DNA of 5,036 nucleotides from JAWLBW01 sp041687475 (lineage in GTDB: Bacteria > J088 > JAWLBW01), in assembly GCA_041687475.1 (NCBI GenBank), contig JAWLBW010000323.1:1-5036 (forward strand), given 5' to 3'. Under the pieces are notes generated by a model. That model was not told the origin of the DNA. It worked only from the letters and a program-made list of their open reading frames with translations, and did no database searches. Below are positions 1-5,036 of this stretch, one piece after another (the first letter of the stretch is position 1; the number at the start of each line of letters is the position of its first letter). The position numbers were made by a program, and so were the translations under genes.

Positions 1-38
1 CACGGCAGACCCGATCCGGCTGTGCGCGGAGGGTTTCG

Positions 39-533
39 ATGAGGTTTTCGGCCCAGGAAGAATACGGTCTCCGTTGTCTGCTGCAGATGGCGCGCCACGA
101 AGAAGAGAGCATGACCATTCCCGAGATTGCCCGCCGCGAGGGACTCACGGTGGCCTATGTCGGTAAGCTCATGCGGGTGCTGCGCGAGGAAGGCCTGGTG
201 CACAGCACGAGAGGGCAGCAGGGCGGGTACCAGCTGACCCGGTCGGCCAGTCAGGTAAGCCTGGCCGAGGTGCTCACGGCGCTGGGCGGCAAGCTGTACT
301 CGACCGATTTCTGCGATCGCTTCGCGGGAAACGAGGCAGCCTGCGTGCACATCGGCGACTGTTCGATTCGCTCGGCTTGGTCGAGCCTGTACAGCATCTT
401 CGGGCACCTGCTGAAGCAGATTATGTTGAAGGATCTTGTGCGGTCGGAGAGCTCGATGGCCAAGTGGGTGCAGACCTATGTCGAACCGCCTTCGCCGCAG
501 AGCCTCAAGGTGCTGGGCACATCGAATTCCTGA
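39..533 (+). CDS. Rrf2/IscR-family Fe-S-sensing regulator of the SUF operon
   Basis: This 164-residue protein is a cytoplasmic DNA-binding repressor or activator of the Rrf2 family (IscR, NsrR, RsrR relatives). The N-terminal winged helix shows the family start MRFS, a helix-turn-helix at about residues 26-50 (IPEIAR, then the recognition helix around YVGKLMRVL) and a wing with GQQGGYQL at 59-66. Three cysteines, C92, C102 and C108, sit where IscR and NsrR bind an Fe-S cluster, but their spacing is CX9CX5C instead of the CX5CX5C of IscR. The IscR histidine ligand position three residues after the last cysteine is arginine (R111); E8 aligns with the acidic ligand of NsrR/RsrR. Residues after about 135 form a tail with no recognised domain. 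The start is supported by GGAGG at 28-32, six bases before the ATG. Lying directly upstream of sufB, it is inferred to sense Fe-S supply and control suf expression. The family call is firm; cluster type and target are inference. Confidence 0.92.
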   Translation: MRFSAQEEYGLRCLLQMARHEEESMTIPEIARREGLTVAYVGKLMRVLREEGLVHSTRGQQGGYQLTRSASQVSLAEVLTALGGKLYSTDFCDRFAGNEAACVHIGDCSIRSAWSSLYSIFGHLLKQIMLKDLVRSESSMAKWVQTYVEPPSPQSLKVLGTSNS

Positions 534-557
534 ATTTTTACCCTGAACCGGTTACCA

Positions 558-589
558 TGAATCAATACCTACCTTTTTGTATTGATTCA
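558..589. promoter_or_regulatory. Perfect 11-bp inverted repeat, candidate operator of the suf genes
   Basis: The arms TGAATCAATAC (558-568) and GTATTGATTCA (579-589) are exact reverse complements separated by 10 bases containing a run of five T. The element has 9 G/C in 32 bases, in a window that is otherwise clearly GC-rich. It lies in the 99-base gap (534-632) between the regulator stop and the sufB start, where the sufB promoter would be expected. Arm centres are 21 bp apart, two helical turns, so both half-sites face the same side of the DNA, as suits a dimeric winged-helix protein. It does not match the IscR type 1 or type 2 consensus as I know them. A stem-loop role in the mRNA is possible, but no T-run follows the right arm, so it is not a standard terminator. 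I could not place convincing -35/-10 boxes in the gap. Seen: the repeat. Inferred: operator function. Confidence 0.6.
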
Positions 590-620
590 ATGCGGCATGA
601 GCGTTTCGAACGCCGGCCGT

Positions 621-625
621 GGGAG
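621..625 (+). promoter_or_regulatory. Ribosome binding site that fixes the sufB start
   Basis: GGGAG ends seven bases before the ATG at 633. The same frame is open further upstream to a TTG at 582 and an ATG at 597, but neither has a purine-rich site in front of it, and the TTG lies inside the right arm of the inverted repeat. The protein from 633 begins MATSKELEQLANQEYKYGF, a normal SufB beginning, so 633 is the supported start. Confidence 0.85.
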
Positions 626-632
626 TCAGCAG

Positions 633-2075
<1,443 letters not shown>

Positions 2076-2110
2076 GGCGCGCTTCTCCGCATAGTTTCGG
2101 GTAACTGCAC

Positions 2111-2863
<753 letters not shown>

Positions 2864-2881
2864 CGGAGTCAGGTTCTTCCG

Positions 2882-4183
2882 ATGATTGACACGATTCAAG
2901 AAACCTACCGTTCTTCGTTCGAACACCAGCCCGAGGCGCCTGCCTGGTTGGCCGAGCTGCGACGGCAGGGATTCGCCCGCTTTACCGAACTCGGTTTTCC
3001 CACGACGAAGCTTGAAAACTGGCGCTATACCAGTACGGCCGCCCTTGCAAAGGTAGCCTTTCAGCCGGCGCCCGTATCGGCGCCCGATACGAAGGCGATC
3101 GTCGACGCGAACCGTCTCGAGGGTGTCGACCTTCAGCTCGTTTTCGTCAACGGGCGCTTCGACGCCGCGGCGTCTACGACCGCCGGTTTACCCGAAGGCG
3201 TAGTCGTCGTTTCGCTGGGCGAAGCCCTCGGTTCGCACGAAGCCCTGGTGCGCGAGCATCTCGGTCGGTATGTCGACGCCGAGCAGCAGGCTTTCGCCGC
3301 TTTGAACACGGCTTACCTGGGCGAAGGCGTTTTCGTGCATGTGCCCGAAGGCGTGCAGCTGTCGGCGCCGATTCACCTGCTTTTCGTCGCCGCGCCGGGC
3401 GCCGATCCGGTCATGATGCATCCGCGCGTACTCGTGGTTGCCGACAAGGGCAGCCGGTTGCAGCTGATCGAGCAGTACGTCGGCACGGCCGGCGCTTCAT
3501 TGACGAATACCGTGGCCGAGTTCGCGGTGGGCGAAGAGGCCGAAGTGGTGCACTACCGCCTGCAGCGTGAAGGCGCCGAAGCCTTCCACATCGGTACGCT
3601 GGCCGCCTCGCAGGCAGCGGGCAGCCGGCTGCGTTCGTTCTCGCTGTCGCTTGGGGCGGCGCTGGCCCGCCACGATTTGGGCACCAACTTGGGCGGAAAG
3701 GATGCCTGGGGCGAACTCAACGGTCTGTACCTGGTAAAGGGCACGCAACACGCCGACTTTCACACGACCATCGAGCACACGGTGCCCCACTGCGCGAGCC
3801 GCGAGCTGTTCAAGGGCGTGCTCGACGGCAAGGGCCATGGCGTATTCAACGGCCGCATCGTCGTGCCGCGCGACGCGCAGAAGAGCGATTCGGGCATGAC
3901 CAACCAGAACCTTCTGCTCTCGCGCGACGCAGAGATCGACACCAAGCCCGAACTCGAAATCTACGCCGACGACGTCAAGTGCTCGCACGGCGCCACGGTG
4001 GGCCAGCTCGACGAAGAATCGATCTTCTACCTGCGGGCCAGAGGCTTGAGCCTGCAGGAAGCACGGTCGCTGCTGACCCTCGGTTTTGCGCTCGAGCTGT
4101 TCGAGCAAATCGATATTCCGGCGGTTCGCAGCCTGCTCGATCGTGAGGTGCTGGCGTGGCTGCCCGGCGGGGGCAAGGAGTAA
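2882..4183 (+). CDS. sufD: SufD, Fe-S cluster assembly scaffold subunit
   Basis: SufD is the SufB paralogue that pairs with SufB to complete the SufBC2D scaffold and is needed for iron acquisition during cluster assembly. The 433-residue length is normal. The N-terminal helical domain has the family motif KLENWRYT (43-50), followed by a variable proline/alanine-rich linker (about 61-70) and the beta-helix core. The C-terminal core contains KSDSGMTNQNLLLS (334-347), the TKPELEIYADDVKCSHGATVG region with C367 and H369 (H369 matches E. coli H360, important for function), and the final helical region ARGLSLQEARSLLTLGFALE that contacts SufC. The lack of the SufB motifs EGCTAP and EHEATTS separates it from SufB. 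A GGAG at 2865-2868 lies 13 bases before the ATG and an AGG at 2871-2873 lies 8 bases before; either could serve. It ends five bases before sufS, with the sufS ribosome binding site inside its last codons. Confidence 0.96.
   Translation: MIDTIQETYRSSFEHQPEAPAWLAELRRQGFARFTELGFPTTKLENWRYTSTAALAKVAFQPAPVSAPDTKAIVDANRLEGVDLQLVFVNGRFDAAASTTAGLPEGVVVVSLGEALGSHEALVREHLGRYVDAEQQAFAALNTAYLGEGVFVHVPEGVQLSAPIHLLFVAAPGADPVMMHPRVLVVADKGSRLQLIEQYVGTAGASLTNTVAEFAVGEEAEVVHYRLQREGAEAFHIGTLAASQAAGSRLRSFSLSLGAALARHDLGTNLGGKDAWGELNGLYLVKGTQHADFHTTIEHTVPHCASRELFKGVLDGKGHGVFNGRIVVPRDAQKSDSGMTNQNLLLSRDAEIDTKPELEIYADDVKCSHGATVGQLDEESIFYLRARGLSLQEARSLLTLGFALELFEQIDIPAVRSLLDREVLAWLPGGGKE
4175..4180 (+). promoter_or_regulatory. 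sufS ribosome binding site within the end of sufD
   Basis: AAGGAG, the strongest Shine-Dalgarno match in the window, forms the last two sense codons of sufD (Lys-Glu) and sits eight bases before the sufS ATG at 4189. It fixes that start and suggests efficient sufS translation, closely linked to that of sufD. Confidence 0.85.
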
Positions 4184-4188
4184 GCGAT

Positions 4189-5036
4189 ATGGGAACCGAA
4201 CAGACCGCCTTCGACGTCGAAGCCATTCGGCGCGACTTTCCCGCGCTGAACCAACAGGTGCGCGGAAAGCAGCTGGTGTATCTCGATAACGCAGCCACCA
4301 GCCAGAAACCGCAGGCCGTCATCGACGCCATCGTGCAGTTTTACGCGAAGGATTGCTCGAACATTCACCGCGGCGTGCATTGCCTGAGCGAACGCTCGAC
4401 CATGCTTTACGAAGGCGCCCGCGAGAAACTGCGCCGCTTCGTGAACGCCCGCGATACGAAGGAAATCATTTTCCTGCGCGGCTGCACCGAAGCCGTGAAC
4501 CTGGTGGCGTTTTCGTTCGGCCGCCGTTTCATCGGCGAAGGCGACGAAATCGTCATCTCGGCCATGGAGCACCACTCGAACATCGTGCCCTGGCAGATGC
4601 TCTGCGAAGAGAAGGGCTGCGTGCTGCGCGTCGTACCCATCAACGACGCCGGAGAGCTCGATCTCGACGCCTACGAGAAGCTGCTGAACAAGCGTACGAA
4701 GCTGGTGGCCGTGACCCACATGTCGAACGCGCTGGGCACGATTAACCCGGTCAAGCGCATGATTGAGGCCGCGCATGCCGTTGGCGCCAAGGTACTGCTC
4801 GACGGCGCGCAGGCCACGCCGCACATGAAGGTCGACGTGCAGGACCTCGATTGCGATTTCTACGCGATTTCCGGACATAAGATGTTCGGCCCGACGGGTG
4901 TGGGCATTCTGTACGGCAAGGCCGAGCTGCTCGACGCCATGCCCCCCTGGCAGGGCGGCGGCGACATGATTCGCACCGTCACGTTCGAAAAGACCACGTA
5001 CGCCGAACTTCCGGCCAAGTTTGAAGCGGGCACGCC
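4189..5036 (+). CDS. sufS: SufS cysteine desulfurase, 3' end cut by window
   Basis: SufS is the PLP-dependent cysteine desulfurase that converts L-cysteine to L-alanine and passes the sulfur, as a persulfide, to a SufE- or SufU-type partner and on to SufB. The reading frame stays open to the window edge: 282 complete codons of a family about 405-415 residues long. Visible motifs of the fold type I aminotransferase domain are LDNAATSQKP (32-41), SNIHRGVH (57-64), RGCTEAVNLVA (97-107), the EHHSN motif (127-131) with the PLP-stacking histidine, LLDGAQ with D205 and Q208, and SGHKMFGPTG with the Schiff-base lysine K231 (codon 4879-4881). These identify the SufS/CsdA group rather than IscS/NifS. 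C99 replaces the first threonine of the usual RGTTEA motif; T100 is kept. The active-site cysteine loop near residue 365-370 lies beyond the window, so activity cannot be confirmed here. It follows sufD by five bases. Confidence 0.96.
   Translation, partial: MGTEQTAFDVEAIRRDFPALNQQVRGKQLVYLDNAATSQKPQAVIDAIVQFYAKDCSNIHRGVHCLSERSTMLYEGAREKLRRFVNARDTKEIIFLRGCTEAVNLVAFSFGRRFIGEGDEIVISAMEHHSNIVPWQMLCEEKGCVLRVVPINDAGELDLDAYEKLLNKRTKLVAVTHMSNALGTINPVKRMIEAAHAVGAKVLLDGAQATPHMKVDVQDLDCDFYAISGHKMFGPTGVGILYGKAELLDAMPPWQGGGDMIRTVTFEKTTYAELPAKFEAGT

Noticed and set aside
546..553. The 8-bp palindrome AACCGGTT just upstream of the inverted repeat
   Set aside because: About twenty 8-bp palindromes are expected by chance in 5 kb; position alone is not enough to call it a site.
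558..589. Reading the inverted repeat as an intrinsic terminator of the regulator gene
   Set aside because: The stem is AT-rich, the T-run is in the loop instead of after the right arm, and the following bases are not T-rich.
582..632. A 17-residue N-terminal extension of SufB from a TTG at 582 or an ATG at 597
   Set aside because: No ribosome binding site precedes either codon, the TTG falls inside the inverted repeat, and the ATG at 633 has GGGAG at good spacing and gives a normal SufB N-terminus.
3073..3091. A perfect 8-bp stem with 3-base loop within sufD
   Set aside because: It falls in the variable linker of the coding region (around residues 64-70). A stem of this size is expected by chance about once in a window this long, and no T-run follows it.
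4027..4878. A 283-codon open frame on the minus strand opposite sufD/sufS
   Set aside because: It crosses the end of sufD and the conserved part of sufS in antisense and shows no protein family features.

Overview
The window holds one co-directional SUF iron-sulfur cluster assembly operon on the + strand: an Rrf2/IscR-type regulator, then sufB, sufC, sufD and the first two thirds of sufS. It is high-GC bacterial DNA with a marked preference for TCG serine codons and ordinary GGAG-type ribosome binding sites. The order Rrf2 regulator-sufB-sufC-sufD-sufS occurs in several Gram-negative groups, so I do not assign a lineage from this window alone.

Layout: positions 1-38 are upstream sequence with only the regulator's ribosome binding site visible. 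The regulator occupies 39-533. A 99-base AT-rich gap (534-632) follows; it contains a perfect 11-bp inverted repeat and is the only real non-coding stretch. sufB (633-2075), sufC (2111-2863), sufD (2882-4183) and sufS (4189 to beyond the window end) follow with gaps of 35, 18 and 5 bases, so they are almost certainly one transcript. No RNA gene, mobile element, CRISPR array or intrinsic terminator was seen, and there is no gene-free stretch over 300 bases.

How the genes work together: SufS, a PLP cysteine desulfurase, takes sulfur from cysteine. The SufB-SufC-SufD scaffold, driven by the SufC ATPase, builds a nascent Fe-S cluster on it. The regulator keeps three cysteines suitable for holding an Fe-S cluster, so it probably senses Fe-S status and controls the operon, plausibly through the inverted repeat just upstream of sufB. 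All visible catalytic motifs are intact. I see no novel system here. The points worth a second look are the operator-like repeat and the regulator's atypical cysteine spacing and possible fourth ligand.
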